From the NCBI GenBank assembly GCA_964515335.1, contig CAZETS010000004.1:1-64000 (forward strand): a stretch of DNA of 64,000 bases, given 5' to 3'. Position numbers and translations under genes: made by a program. Each line of letters starts with the position of its first letter. Position 1 is the first letter of the stretch. This DNA comes from TMED88 sp964515335 (GTDB lineage Bacteria; Myxococcota_A; UBA9160; UBA4427). Below the pieces are notes generated by a model that saw nothing but the letters and a program-made list of their open reading frames with translations, did no database searches and was not told the DNA's origin. This document shows, piece by piece, positions 34,701 through 44,900 of this stretch.

Positions 34701-35480
34701 CTACTGCGCGAACTCGCGCTTCTTGAGCCCGCGCACGTACTCGGAGAGGTCGGCGTCCTCGGCGACCACCTTGGAGACGCGCTGCTCGAACTCGGCGGCA
34801 TCGGCGCGCAGCGGCTCGAGGTCGATCCGGAAGTCGAGCGCCTCGGTGACCTTCGAAAGCAGCGCCAGCGCTCCGCGCGGATTGGGGGTCGCCTCGATGT
34901 AGTGCGGCAGGCCGGCCCACAAGCTGGCCACCCACATCCCCTCGCGCTGGAAGCGGTCGGCCAGCACGCCGACGATGCCAGTCGGCCCCTCGTAGGGCGA
35001 CGGATCGACGCCGAGCTCGCGCAGCGAGTCGTCGTCGGAAGCCAGGCCCGACAGCGTCACCGGCTGCGAGTACACGACGTCGGCGAGATACGCGCCGACC
35101 AGCACCACGCGGCGCACGCCGAGATCGAGCGCGACGTTCACGAAGGCGTCGCAGTAGGCGCGCCAGCGCATGTGGGGCTCGACGCCAGTGGCCACGACGA
35201 TCTCGCGCGACGCGTCGATCGAGCCGTAGCGCAGCTCGTTGATCGGCCACTCGACGCCGGCGGCCTCGTCTTCCGAACGGCGCAGCAGCGGCCGGCGCAC
35301 CGTGAAGTCGTAGAAGGGGTCGGGATCCAGATCGGCGAGCGGCACCGACTGGATCGCGTGGTCGAGATAGTCGACGGCGGTCGTCGCCGCCTCGCCCGCG
35401 TCGTTCCAGCCGCCGAACGCGAGCACCATCGCCGGGTCGCGCAGCTCGGGCTTCACGTGCATGCGGAGGATGTCGCTCAC
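34701..35480 (-). CDS. PAC2 family protein
   Basis: Proteasome-assembling-chaperone-like (PAC2) family protein of 259 residues, cytoplasmic, function in bacteria unknown. Signature regions are MVLAFGGWNDAGEAATTAVDYL, the middle VVLVGAYLADVVYSQPVTLSG and PTGIVGVLADRF, and MWVASLWAGLPHYIEATPNPRG followed by a helical tail. The GTG start (VSDILRMHVK) is preferred over an ATG six codons later; neither has a strong Shine-Dalgarno, so it is uncertain. It is convergent with the Trm112-like gene and lies downstream of the two-component genes on the same strand, with about 70 bases between. Confidence 0.85.
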   Translation of the reverse strand: MSDILRMHVKPELRDPAMVLAFGGWNDAGEAATTAVDYLDHAIQSVPLADLDPDPFYDFTVRRPLLRRSEDEAAGVEWPINELRYGSIDASREIVVATGVEPHMRWRAYCDAFVNVALDLGVRRVVLVGAYLADVVYSQPVTLSGLASDDDSLRELGVDPSPYEGPTGIVGVLADRFQREGMWVASLWAGLPHYIEATPNPRGALALLSKVTEALDFRIDLEPLRADAAEFEQRVSKVVAEDADLSEYVRGLKKREFAQ

Positions 35481-35552
35481 GAGCGAAGGTTCGCACGTCC
35501 GGCGCCATCGACACAAGACCTCGCCGGGCGCGGCGGCGCCTCGAGTCGGCGC

Positions 35553-36254
35553 TCAGCGCTCGAAGCGATATCCGTGACCCCGAACGGAAACGATGTGCCG
35601 GGGATTCGCGGGATCTTCCTCGATGTAGCGCCTGAGCCGAACGATGAAGCTATCGATCACCCGGGTCCGGGTGTCCGGACGCAGGCCCCATACTTCTTCG
35701 AGCAGCTCGCCGCGCGTGACCGCCTCGCCTTCACGGTCGACGAGCGCCCGCAGCAGCCCCATCTCGCGCGCCGTCAAGCTCACGGTACCACGCGGCGACG
35801 TCAGCTCGAAGCGGTCGAGCCGCAACGTCGCGTCACCGAAAGTGATCTCGCGCGAGCCCTCCTCCTCGGGCGCCACACCGTCCCAGCGCCGGCGGCGCAA
35901 CAGGCCCTTGACACGGGCCAGCAGCTCGTCCAACCGGAACGGCTTCGTGAGGTAGTCGTCTGCACCCTCTTCGAGCCCGCGCACCACGTCCGCCGTGACG
36001 TCCTTCGCGGTGAGCATCAGGATCGCCACCAGATTGCCGGCCGCGCGTGTCCGGCGGGCAACCTCGAAGCCGCTCATCTCGGGCAGCATGATGTCGAGGA
36101 TGACCAGGTCGAAGTCGTTGCCGGGATCGGTGAGCAGCTCCGCGGCCTCGCGACCGGTCGTGGCCACCCGCGTCTCGAAGCCTTCGACCTCGAGATTGAA
36201 GACGAGCCCGTCGGCGATGTGCGACTCGTCCTCGACGATCAGGATGCGCGCCAT
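35553..36254 (-). CDS. OmpR/PhoB-type response regulator
   Basis: Transcription regulator of 233 residues. The receiver domain has the acidic pair ED (residues 8-9), phospho-acceptor Asp 54 in VILDIMLPEM, Thr in MLTAKD and Lys 104 in YLTKPF. The C-terminal winged-helix domain carries the recognition-helix pattern RTRVIDSFIVRLRRYIEED and ends VRGHGYRFER. It starts inside the end of the sensor kinase gene (16-base overlap), so the two are coupled. The target genes are not evident. Confidence 0.95.
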   Translation of the reverse strand: MARILIVEDESHIADGLVFNLEVEGFETRVATTGREAAELLTDPGNDFDLVILDIMLPEMSGFEVARRTRAAGNLVAILMLTAKDVTADVVRGLEEGADDYLTKPFRLDELLARVKGLLRRRRWDGVAPEEEGSREITFGDATLRLDRFELTSPRGTVSLTAREMGLLRALVDREGEAVTRGELLEEVWGLRPDTRTRVIDSFIVRLRRYIEEDPANPRHIVSVRGHGYRFER

Positions 36255-37249
36255 GCCCTCGCGCGCTCCTCCACGGCCGCAGCCGCCTCGCTGACCGGTT
36301 CGACCGCCACGGCGCGGTCGCCGGGGGCCGCCGCACGCAGCGTCACCACGAAGCGGCTGCCCTGGCCCCTGCCCTCGCTGCGGGCCACGATGCGCCCGCC
36401 GAGCCGCTTCACCATCGCCCGCGCCACGAAGAGGCCGAGCCCCAGCCCCGCCACCTGACGCTGCACGTCGCGACCGGCCCGGTAGAAGCGCTGGAAGATC
36501 CGGCGCAGCTCCTGCTGGGGGATGCCGATGCCGCGGTCGACGATCTCGATCGTCACCCGCCCGTCGCTGACGGCCGCCACCTCCACCCGCACGTCGACCG
36601 GGTCGCGCGAGTACTTCGCGGCGTTCTCGAGCAGATTGCCGAAGATCAGCTCGAGGCCGTGGCGTTCGGCCCGCACCCAGGCCGCCACCCGTCCGGTCAG
36701 ACGGATCGCGTCGGCCTCGAGGTGCTCCTGCTCGCGAACCTTCTGCGCGCACTCCTCGAGGACCGAGACGACCTCGACGCCGTCGAGCTTGCGGGCGGCG
36801 AGGCGACCGCGCTCCTCGGCCCGCGCCGCTGCGAGCACCTGCATGACCGTGTGATCGAGCCGGTCGAGATCCTCCTGCATGCGGCCGATGAACTCCGCCC
36901 GCCGATCGGCACCGAGATCGTGGCGCCCGAGCGTGTCGAGGCCGAGCCGGAAGGAGGCCAGCGGCGTCTTCATCTCGTGGGTGACGGCGTCGAGGAAGGC
37001 CCGCTGCCGCTGGTTGACGCGCATCTCGGCCGCCACCCAGGTGCTCAGCCAGACCAGGCCCGCCAGCACGACGGCGAAGAAGAGGGTGCCGAGGATCAGC
37101 AGCAGCCACTCGACCGTCGAGCCGATCTCGAAGCTCGGGCTCGAGCCGCTCCACACCAGCACCTGCCAGCCGACGGCCAGGACCAGCACCAGCAGCACCA
37201 GCACGATGCCGACCGTGAGCGGCGCCCCGATCGAACGCCTCGCGCCCAT
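36239..37249 (-). CDS. Sensor histidine kinase
   Basis: Membrane sensor kinase of 336 residues. Two membrane helices (about 10-33 and 48-71) enclose a short periplasmic loop, so sensing may be within or near the membrane. The H-box FLDAVTHEMKTPLASFRLGLD has the phospho-His near residue 91. The ATPase domain has N-box NLLENAAKYS, DRGIGIP, FQRFYR and GLGLGLFVA. The ATG chosen follows GGAGGG; upstream ATGs would add an Arg/Ser-rich run encoded by a 9-bp tandem repeat. It is the partner of the downstream response regulator. Confidence 0.92.
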   Translation of the reverse strand: MGARRSIGAPLTVGIVLVLLVLVLAVGWQVLVWSGSSPSFEIGSTVEWLLLILGTLFFAVVLAGLVWLSTWVAAEMRVNQRQRAFLDAVTHEMKTPLASFRLGLDTLGRHDLGADRRAEFIGRMQEDLDRLDHTVMQVLAAARAEERGRLAARKLDGVEVVSVLEECAQKVREQEHLEADAIRLTGRVAAWVRAERHGLELIFGNLLENAAKYSRDPVDVRVEVAAVSDGRVTIEIVDRGIGIPQQELRRIFQRFYRAGRDVQRQVAGLGLGLFVARAMVKRLGGRIVARSEGRGQGSRFVVTLRAAAPGDRAVAVEPVSEAAAAVEERARAWRAS

Positions 37250-37263
37250 CACGACCCTCCGGG

Positions 37264-37296
37264 CCCGCCGCGACCGCCGCGACCGCCGCGACCGCA
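37264..37296. repeat. Short 9-bp tandem repeat upstream of the histidine kinase
   Basis: The unit CGACCGCCG occurs about three and a half times in a row. It lies just before the chosen start codon; if an upstream start were used it would encode an Arg-Arg-Ser run. Its copy number could vary by slippage. Confidence 0.5.
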
Positions 37297-37420
37297 TGAA
37301 GTCGCGCCGCGAACGGCGCCTTTCGGACAGGCCGTCGACAGCGTAGCCCGCCGGGCCCGTCAGCAAGCCGCGGGGTAGGATTGGCGGCCCCTGATCCCGA
37401 ACCCGCCTGGGAGGCCCCCG

Positions 37421-38923
37421 GTGAGCCGACGACCCGCCTCACGACCGCGCACACGCGCCGTGCGATCCGCCGATCGACCCCCTGGTCACCGCGTTCTCGC
37501 GTCCGTGGCCGTCGTCGCGCTGGCGGCGTGCCCCCTGGTCGCGAATGCGGAGCCGCCGGCCCAGGGCGAGTGCCCGGCGGTGAGCGCGGCCCCCGGCGCC
37601 GAAGGCCAGAGCGAGGACGCCGCCCCCCTGATCCTGAAGGAGGGCATGCGGGTCGACGAGCAGGGCATCCTGGCACTCCAGAGCCTGCTGCCCGAAGAGG
37701 TCTGGAGACACCGCGACGCCTTCTTCTTCGAAGGCATGCTGATGGAGATCGGCCCCTGCCACCGCCGCTACGGCGCCGCCAGCGCCTATCGCGAGGCCAC
37801 CGACCGCTTCGCCGGCCAGGCGTCGCTCGACGGCAACAACAACCTCGAGGATTACACGGCGGGCCTGCCCTTCCCCCAGGAGTGGATCGATCCCGGCGAC
37901 GAGCAGGCCGCGGCGAAGTGGGCCTGGAACCTCGAGAAGCGCTGGCGCGGCGCCGGCCCGCACGGCCGCTTCCGCATCACCAACCTGCCGACTCGCATCG
38001 GGCCCGTGCTTCGCTTCACCGGCGAGTTCTTCGTCTTCCAGGTGGCCGGACGCGCCGACCTGCCCGAGAGCGCCTACCGCTGGTCCGGCAACGACAAGAT
38101 GCTCTGGGCCGTGGGGGGCGAGTTCGAGGCGCCTTTCAGCGCCCGGGGGCTCGCCTGGCGGCAGTTCCGCCCGCCGAAGACCGAGCGGCGCTGGCGTGAA
38201 TCCGACGACGTCTTCGTCTACGTGCCGAGCCTGCGCAAGATGCGCCGCTCGGGAACGCCCTGGGTCGATGGCGCGTTCGTGCCCAGCTACGTGGTCGCGG
38301 GCCAGACCTCGGGGGGCGGTGGTGTGGCGCTCGGCGAGGGCGGCGCCGTCAACCCGGCCGCAGGCCCCTCGCTCGCGATCTCGGAGAACGCCCGCTCGGG
38401 ACTCACGGGGCTGTTCCTGCGGCCGAACGCCTACGTGTGGCGCCTACGCGGCACCCAGAACGTGATCGCGCCGCTCAATGGCAGGAACGACGGCTGGCCG
38501 GTCCGCGAAGAGCGCAACTACGGCTACAGCGGGCTCTCGGTCGCCGGCGATCGCTGGGACGTCCGCCACGCGGTCGTGATCGAAGGCGCGCTTCGCAACC
38601 GCACCGAGACCATCCGGACGCTGACCATCTACGTCGACTACCAGACCCTGCAGCCGCTGTACTGGGTGACCCGCACCAGCAAACGTCGCCTCGTCGAGGT
38701 GGGCATCCTCGTGCACCGCTACTCGAACGACCGCGAAGACCCGCCGACCTGGCCGGACGGCCGCCCGGGCGCGGTCTTCGAGCCGGTCGCGGCGAGCTTC
38801 TTCAACGCGCTCGCGGGGCGCGGCGGTTGGCTGCGCGAGTCGTACGGGGTGACGTCGCTTCCGTACGACGACTCCCAGCGACGACGCATGTCGACGAATC
38901 ACGCCCTGCAGCGGGGGCACTGA
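37421..38923 (+). CDS. DUF1329 family outer-membrane-associated protein
   Basis: Exported protein of 500 residues with a signal peptide (Arg-rich start, VLASVAVVALAACPLVANA) and the DUF1329 body: an EAxDRFAGQASLDGNNNLEDYTAGLPFP-type motif seen here as GQASLDGNNNLEDYTAG and LPFPQEW, RRWRESDDVFVYVPSLRKMRR, and a C-terminal YVDYQTLQPLYWVTR. The fold resembles LolA/LolB-like lipid-binding proteins. DUF1329 proteins usually sit beside a DUF1302 protein and an MMPL transporter and are suspected to move hydrophobic compounds; here the DUF1302-like partner is next door but convergent. The GTG start follows GGGAGG. Confidence 0.88.
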   Translation: MSRRPASRPRTRAVRSADRPPGHRVLASVAVVALAACPLVANAEPPAQGECPAVSAAPGAEGQSEDAAPLILKEGMRVDEQGILALQSLLPEEVWRHRDAFFFEGMLMEIGPCHRRYGAASAYREATDRFAGQASLDGNNNLEDYTAGLPFPQEWIDPGDEQAAAKWAWNLEKRWRGAGPHGRFRITNLPTRIGPVLRFTGEFFVFQVAGRADLPESAYRWSGNDKMLWAVGGEFEAPFSARGLAWRQFRPPKTERRWRESDDVFVYVPSLRKMRRSGTPWVDGAFVPSYVVAGQTSGGGGVALGEGGAVNPAAGPSLAISENARSGLTGLFLRPNAYVWRLRGTQNVIAPLNGRNDGWPVREERNYGYSGLSVAGDRWDVRHAVVIEGALRNRTETIRTLTIYVDYQTLQPLYWVTRTSKRRLVEVGILVHRYSNDREDPPTWPDGRPGAVFEPVAASFFNALAGRGGWLRESYGVTSLPYDDSQRRRMSTNHALQRGH

Positions 38924-38998
38924 AGGGCAGGCGCGCCGGCGAAGGCGGGCCCGGGGGGCCGGGAGGGTCGGCTCCTCGGCACCATTCTCGTGGGCACG

Positions 38999-41900
38999 TC
39001 AGAAGGTGTACCGCAGGATCATGAACGCCTCGTCGCGATCCCGCACCAGCGACAGGCCCGGCTGCGTGCCGTCCATGTACGGATTCGGGCCACCGCGGGG
39101 TCCCGCCGGCGCGATCGGGTTCAGCGGCATGTTGACCAGGCGCTGCTCGCCCCAGAAGAGCGACACGCCCACTGTCATCGAGAAGGCCTCGGAGAAGCGG
39201 TAGTTGACCTGCGGCAGCGCTCCGCCCGAGTTCGAGCGGAAGTCGTAGACGAAGGTCAGGGTCGGGTTGAGCCGGTCCTGGAAGTAGCCGGTGAACACCG
39301 TGAAGGTGGCCAGCACGTTCCACGGGCCGATCGAAGAGAAGTCGTCGTTCCAGCCCTTCCGGTACTGGAAGAACCACTGCGAGTTGATGAAGAGCGTGCG
39401 GTTCGCGTTCAGGAAGTTGACGAAAGTCGGCCGGTCCATCGAGACCGTCAGGTTGAAGTCGTCGGCCTCCGTCGTGAGGTTGTAGCTCGAGTTGTCGATC
39501 TGGGGGACGCCCTCGATCCAGGTGAACTCGACGCTCCAATTCGATTTCGTGTAGTCCTCGGCGAAGTCCATCGAGAAGCCCAGCACGTTGCGCTTCGCGT
39601 AGTCGAGGTAGATCTCGTTGCCCGAGTGCCACTGCATGGTGCGGCGCCCGAAGGTGCCGTTGCCGCCGGCCTGCAGGATCGGCCGCTTCTGGCCGGCCAG
39701 GCTGAAGACGGCCTGAACCAGCCCGCAGTACTGCGGCGTCACGTAGGTGCAGCGCTCGCGGCCGAGCACCTCGCCCTGCTCGCCCCGCGTGCAGTCGATG
39801 CGGGTCGGGCCGAAGACCGACTGGCCGTTCGGCTGCTGGTTGCTGTCGCCGATCGAATCGGTGTGGCGCTGCGTGAACTCGAGGTTCTCGCAGTAGGGAA
39901 TCAGCGCCATCAGGTCGTTCTCGGTGCCGGTGAACGCATAGTCCCACAGCATCGACTCGACCAGGCCGCCCTGGCCGCCGCTGTTGCCCAGGCGCAGATC
40001 CTGCCAGAAGCCGCTGCCGCGCGCCGTCCAGTCGTTGACGCCGCCGTTGGCCAGGGTGCCGCAGTCGTCGTACAGGCCCCGGATCTGGGCCTGGGTCATG
40101 CCATCCTGGTAGTCCCGGCGCGCCGAGTTGCACTCGCGCATCAGCAGGTCGGGAAAGGTCGTCATGATGTTCGGCAGGCTCGGGTCGCGCTGCAGCTTGT
40201 TGGTCGCGCCCGGCGGTATCGGATTCGGCACCTTGTTGGCTCGCACCGCCTCCCCGGGCTCGGGGGTGTTTCCGAGGCCCGTCGACTGCCAGCCGACGCG
40301 CGAGTTCAGGTTGATGCCGGTCACCGTTCCCGAGCAGTCCGGGTTGGGCAGGCACTTGAATGCCTGCCTCACACGGTAGTCGTAGCCCGGGTCGTCGAAG
40401 CGCTTCAGATCCACGTCCAGCGGGTCGCGGTTGGGATCCCCGTAGGCCGAGTGGTGCGGGTCGCCGCTATTCCTGTCCGGGTCGTAGGGGAACTGTGTAT
40501 CCTGGATCCACCAGCGCCCGCCGCACTCCTCCAGCGTCTTGTTGTTGAGCGGACTGGACGGAGGCGCGCACTCGGGGTTCCACATCCACTCCTCGTCGTA
40601 GATGAACCGCGACTCGTAGAGCTCCGGGTTCACGAACCCTCGCACGCTGGCCAGGCCGTCGGTGAACTCCTCGGAGAAGGTCACGAGGAGCTGCATCAGG
40701 TTGAACGAGGCGCCGGCGATCTCGCTCGAGAAGCTCTCGCCGGTAAACGGATGGCCGGCGCCGAAGAGCAGCTCGCTGGGCAAGGGGCTTCCGTCCGCCT
40801 GGGTGAGCGGATTGGTGTAGACGTTCGCGCACTCGGGCGGCGAGAGCAGCCGGTTGTCGGCGGTGCGCTGCAGGTAGATCCAGCTTGTGCCGGGCGTGCA
40901 GCCGTTCTCGACACGGCTGCCGTAGCTGCCCTCCGGGCCGCCCGGCGTGGTGGGCGCCAGGGCCAGGAGGTCGAGGTTGTTCCCGATCGCGCGGACGAAC
41001 CTCGGGTAGAGGAGGCCGCCGTCCGACTGACGGTCGATGCCGAGCCGGTCCGGGTCGCCGTCGACGCCCTGCCGCCATCCGCCCACGTAGCAGTCGGGGT
41101 CGTCCTGCTGCTGCTGGACCGGGCGGCTGGTGTCACAGCCCGAGAGCGCCGGGTCGTAGACGCCCCAGTTGAGCCCCGAGCGGCGCGAGATCTTGGCGAG
41201 CTCGTAACGGTTGTCGGTGCCGTCCTGCGCCCACGCCGAGCTCAGCCGGATCGAAGCCGGCAGCCGGTCCTGCAGATCCTCGCCGTCGAGACCATCCGGA
41301 CCCGAGAAGCACCGGGGATCGGGCGTCGCACTGGCGCAATTGCCGATGGCCGCGTAGTCGGTCTGCCACTTCGCGTTTCCGTCGTTCGGCTGCGGGGTGT
41401 AGCCGGGGTTTCGCAGGTAGCAGTCGTAGCTCTCGGGGCCGTCCAGCGAGCCGGGGTTCTGCGGCGTGTTCGCCACCGCGCAGGGCACCGTTCCCGCGAG
41501 CTCGGTGCCGTTCGTGTCGGCGAACATGTCCCGCCGTACGTGTGCCTGCGGATCGGCGCTCCACTGCCGGTAGTCGCTGCGCGGATCGGGCAGCGTGTCC
41601 GGATCGAACGGCGTCGGGCGCCCGGCCGCCGCGGCGGCCTTGTAGCTGAAGATCTGCCCGTACCAGTTGTTGCCGATGTAGCCGGCATCGGGATTGTTCG
41701 GGTGGAGCTGATCGGCGGTGATGTTGGGATCGAGCGGCTGGTACTGGATCGTCGCCCACTTGTTGCGGCAGCCCGGCAGCACGCTGGCGCGCGGGTCGGT
41801 CGGGCCGCCGATGTCGGCGGTGGTGCACTTGGGGCCGCCGAGTCCCAGGATCTCGAACGCGGCCGTGCCGGGCTGCACCCCGTAGGCGACGAAGTACTGG

Positions 41901-44900
41901 CGCAGGTCCCAGCACCTCGAGCTGATGCGATTGTCGAAGAGGTTCAGGTTGCCGAACTGATCGAACTGGCCGTCCGGCATCACGATGCGGCTGGCCGTGA
42001 TGTCGCAGTCGCCGCGAGGCGCCGTCGGCGTGCGGTTGTCGACGTTGCCTACGCCGATGCCGTTCAAGTAGCCGCTAGAGCCGAGCGCCGGGGTCAGCGT
42101 GTCCGGGTCGATGCGGATCAGCCGACCGTTCTTGTCGACGACACGGCCGTCCGTGCGGTACTCCTGACTCGGGCTGCCGTTGTCCATGAAGGCCGCGCCG
42201 AAATCGGCTGGAACGAGGTTCTCGATGCCCATCTGGCTGAAGGCGACGCCCAGCGAGTCCGATCCGATGAAGGACTGCAGCAGCGCGCTGCCCTCGGCCC
42301 ACAGGAAGTCGGCGCCGTTGCTGTCGCAGGCGGTGCCGAAGAACGGCCCACAGCCGAGGAGCGCCTCCTGCTCGGGCGACAGCGCGCGTGAAAGAAAGGT
42401 CACCGCCCGGTACTTGAGGATCGGGTTCGTCCTCCACCCGGCGATCGCGAGTCCGCCGCAGAGCTGTGCGCCGCCGCCCTCGACGATGAGGAATCGATCC
42501 GGCAGGCAGTTGTAGCTCTCGGTCTCCCGCGAGTAGATCCACGGGTAGGCCTTCGAATTCCGCGCCGGCAGCTGCCCCGAGGCCACATCCGCCCAGTGGC
42601 GCCGCACGTCGGTGGTGCGGAAGGAGTCGAGGCCCACGCCGATGCGGGGCGCCGGACTCAAGGGCGGAACGGCCGGCTCCGTGCCCAGGTCGGCGTGCAT
42701 CTGGACGAGCGGCATCCCCATGCCGTCGGGCAGCAGCGGGCCCTTCGAGAGCAGCTCGTCGGTGGGAAACTTGCCAACGAAGCCGTTGAAGAGCGGAGAG
42801 CCCGACAGGAAGGCGCTGATCACCGTCGAGATGCGCGGAACGTTCGAGTTGCTGCCGCCCGGCTTCTTCGAGCTGCTGAAGACGGTGAGCGCGCAGGCCG
42901 AGGGATCGAGATCGCTGAAGCCCACCGTCGCCACACAGACGAAATTGAAGATGCTCGCGTTGACTGACGACAGGTCGAGGGAGTTGCGTTCGTCGTATTC
43001 GAGCGACGGGTTGTAGCCGTTGGCCCACCAGGAGTGGCCGAATGCGCTGTTCACGTCGCCGACCTGGAACGGGTCGAAGAGCACCGGAGTCGCGGCGATC
43101 ACGTCGCCGGGGGCAGCCGAGTAGGCGAATCCGTCCGAGACCGACACGTCGAAGTGCGGATCGAGGCGCGGGTCGTAGAAGGGGTTGTAGGAGGGGTTCG
43201 GAAGGATCGGGCCGGCCGCATCGGGCTGGATGTAGCGGCGATCGTCGAAGACGCGGCTGTTGTCGGGCCGGCACTCGGAAATCGGATTGCCGGGGTTGCT
43301 GGGATCGTCGTAGTCGGGGTCCCCCGCGCACCCGTTCATCTTGGCGACCTCGCCCGCGTCGAAGACACGCGCCCAGTCGTCCGAGTTCCGGTACGAGGGC
43401 CAGTCCGTCGCACTGGTCGGGTTGGCGACCGTCGCGCGCGAGTAGAAGTACCGCGGGTCGTCCGGATCCGCGCGCATGGTGTTGTTCAGGAAGTTGCCCT
43501 GATAGGCCAGCAGCTCGTTCGGCGCGGAAACAGGCACTCGGTAGGGCGCGCCGTACCACTCGTCGACCTGGCCACCCGCCAGCGTCTGCAGCACGCGGAC
43601 CTGCCGGTTCGACGGGCCCGGCGTCACGCAGCCGGCCTCGCCGGCGCGGTCGTAGCTGACCCGGCTCGCGGGGCCGAGAGGCTCGACCGTGAAGTCGTCG
43701 CCGCCCGTGACGGGATTCTGCGCGAACGCGAGGCCCTTGCCGTCGGGTGTCGCACAAGAGAAGTTGGCCGCCGCCATCTGCTCGACGGTGTGCATGTAGT
43801 AGCGCGGCCGGCCGCTCTTCCAGTCGACGTTGCGCGAGTAGGTCGCGAGGCGCACCGGGTTGGGGAAGTCGCTGTAACCGTAGAAGTCGACGAGCGCGAA
43901 GCTGTAGCGGTCCCAGCGCCACTCGAGGCGGCCGCCGAACTCGAGCCCCCGGGTGCTGTCCCAGGGATTGGGCGGCGTCTTGAAGCCGGCTACGCCGACG
44001 CCGGTGAGACCGTGAGCCCAGCTGCCGAGCGTGAGCGAGCAGACGAGGTTGATCGCATACGGCTCGCCGCAGGCGCCGAGATCCGCGGGCTCGAACTCGT
44101 CGAAGTTCATCGCCAGCTCGAGACGCACGTCGGTGAGGGGCCCGACCTCGTAGAACGACCACACGCCGCGGGCCGCCCACAGGTTGATGCGCGACTCTTC
44201 GAGGCTCGGCAGGGTCGCCAGGGCGAAGTCCTGGGGATTGAACTGATCGGTGGTGCGGAACAGCTCGGTCTTGCCCCACACGATGCTCTGCTTGCCGATT
44301 CGCAGCCACAGCCGACTGTCGAACATCTCGATGTCGAGGTAGGCCTCCTTGAGCTCGCCTTCGTCGTTCTGGCTCTGCCCGCGATTGAAGGCGCGATCGG
44401 TCTGCGAAATGTTGAACGGGTAGTCGCTGAACCAGTTCTCGCGCATCGCGCGGCGCAGCTGCGACGTGGGCACGAATGCGCCGCGCGCTTCGTCCGCCTG
44501 GGCGGCCTCATCGTTCCACAGGCGGACGTCGCTGAATCGCCCGTCCGTCGGGTTGATCTGCTCCCAACGCCCGGCCTGGACCGCCGGCGAGCCGTCGAGC
44601 TCCTCGGCCTGGTCGATCCAGATGTAGTCGCGCCCCGCGTCGTCCTCGCGGTAGATCGGAATCGGGCGCATCGGATTGCCGCCGGCGCCGTTCGAGAGGC
44701 TCTGCGGCGAGACACGCGAGAAGTCGAGCGGGTTGGGGAGGTTCGCCAGAGAGGCGATCGGCTCGACGGTGTTCTTCGGCAGCCACGGGCCCATGAAGGC
44801 GGTGGGATGGCCGTAGTTCGAGCCGCCGATCACCGGAATCGCGGTGAACTCGAAGTCCCGGAAGTCCTGCATGGCGACCAGGAACGGCGCACCCTCGGTG

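Noticed and set aside
38924..38998. Terminator between DUF1329 and DUF1302 genes
   Set aside because: A small CCCGG/CCGGG hairpin is possible, but the region is simply GC-rich and has no T-run, so I do not call it.
38990..42391. Open frame of over 1100 codons antisense to the giant DUF1302 gene
   Set aside because: Composition is the Arg/Val/Ala-rich pattern of an antisense frame in high-GC DNA; it has no domain, and the opposite strand has signal peptide, barrel motifs and terminal Phe.
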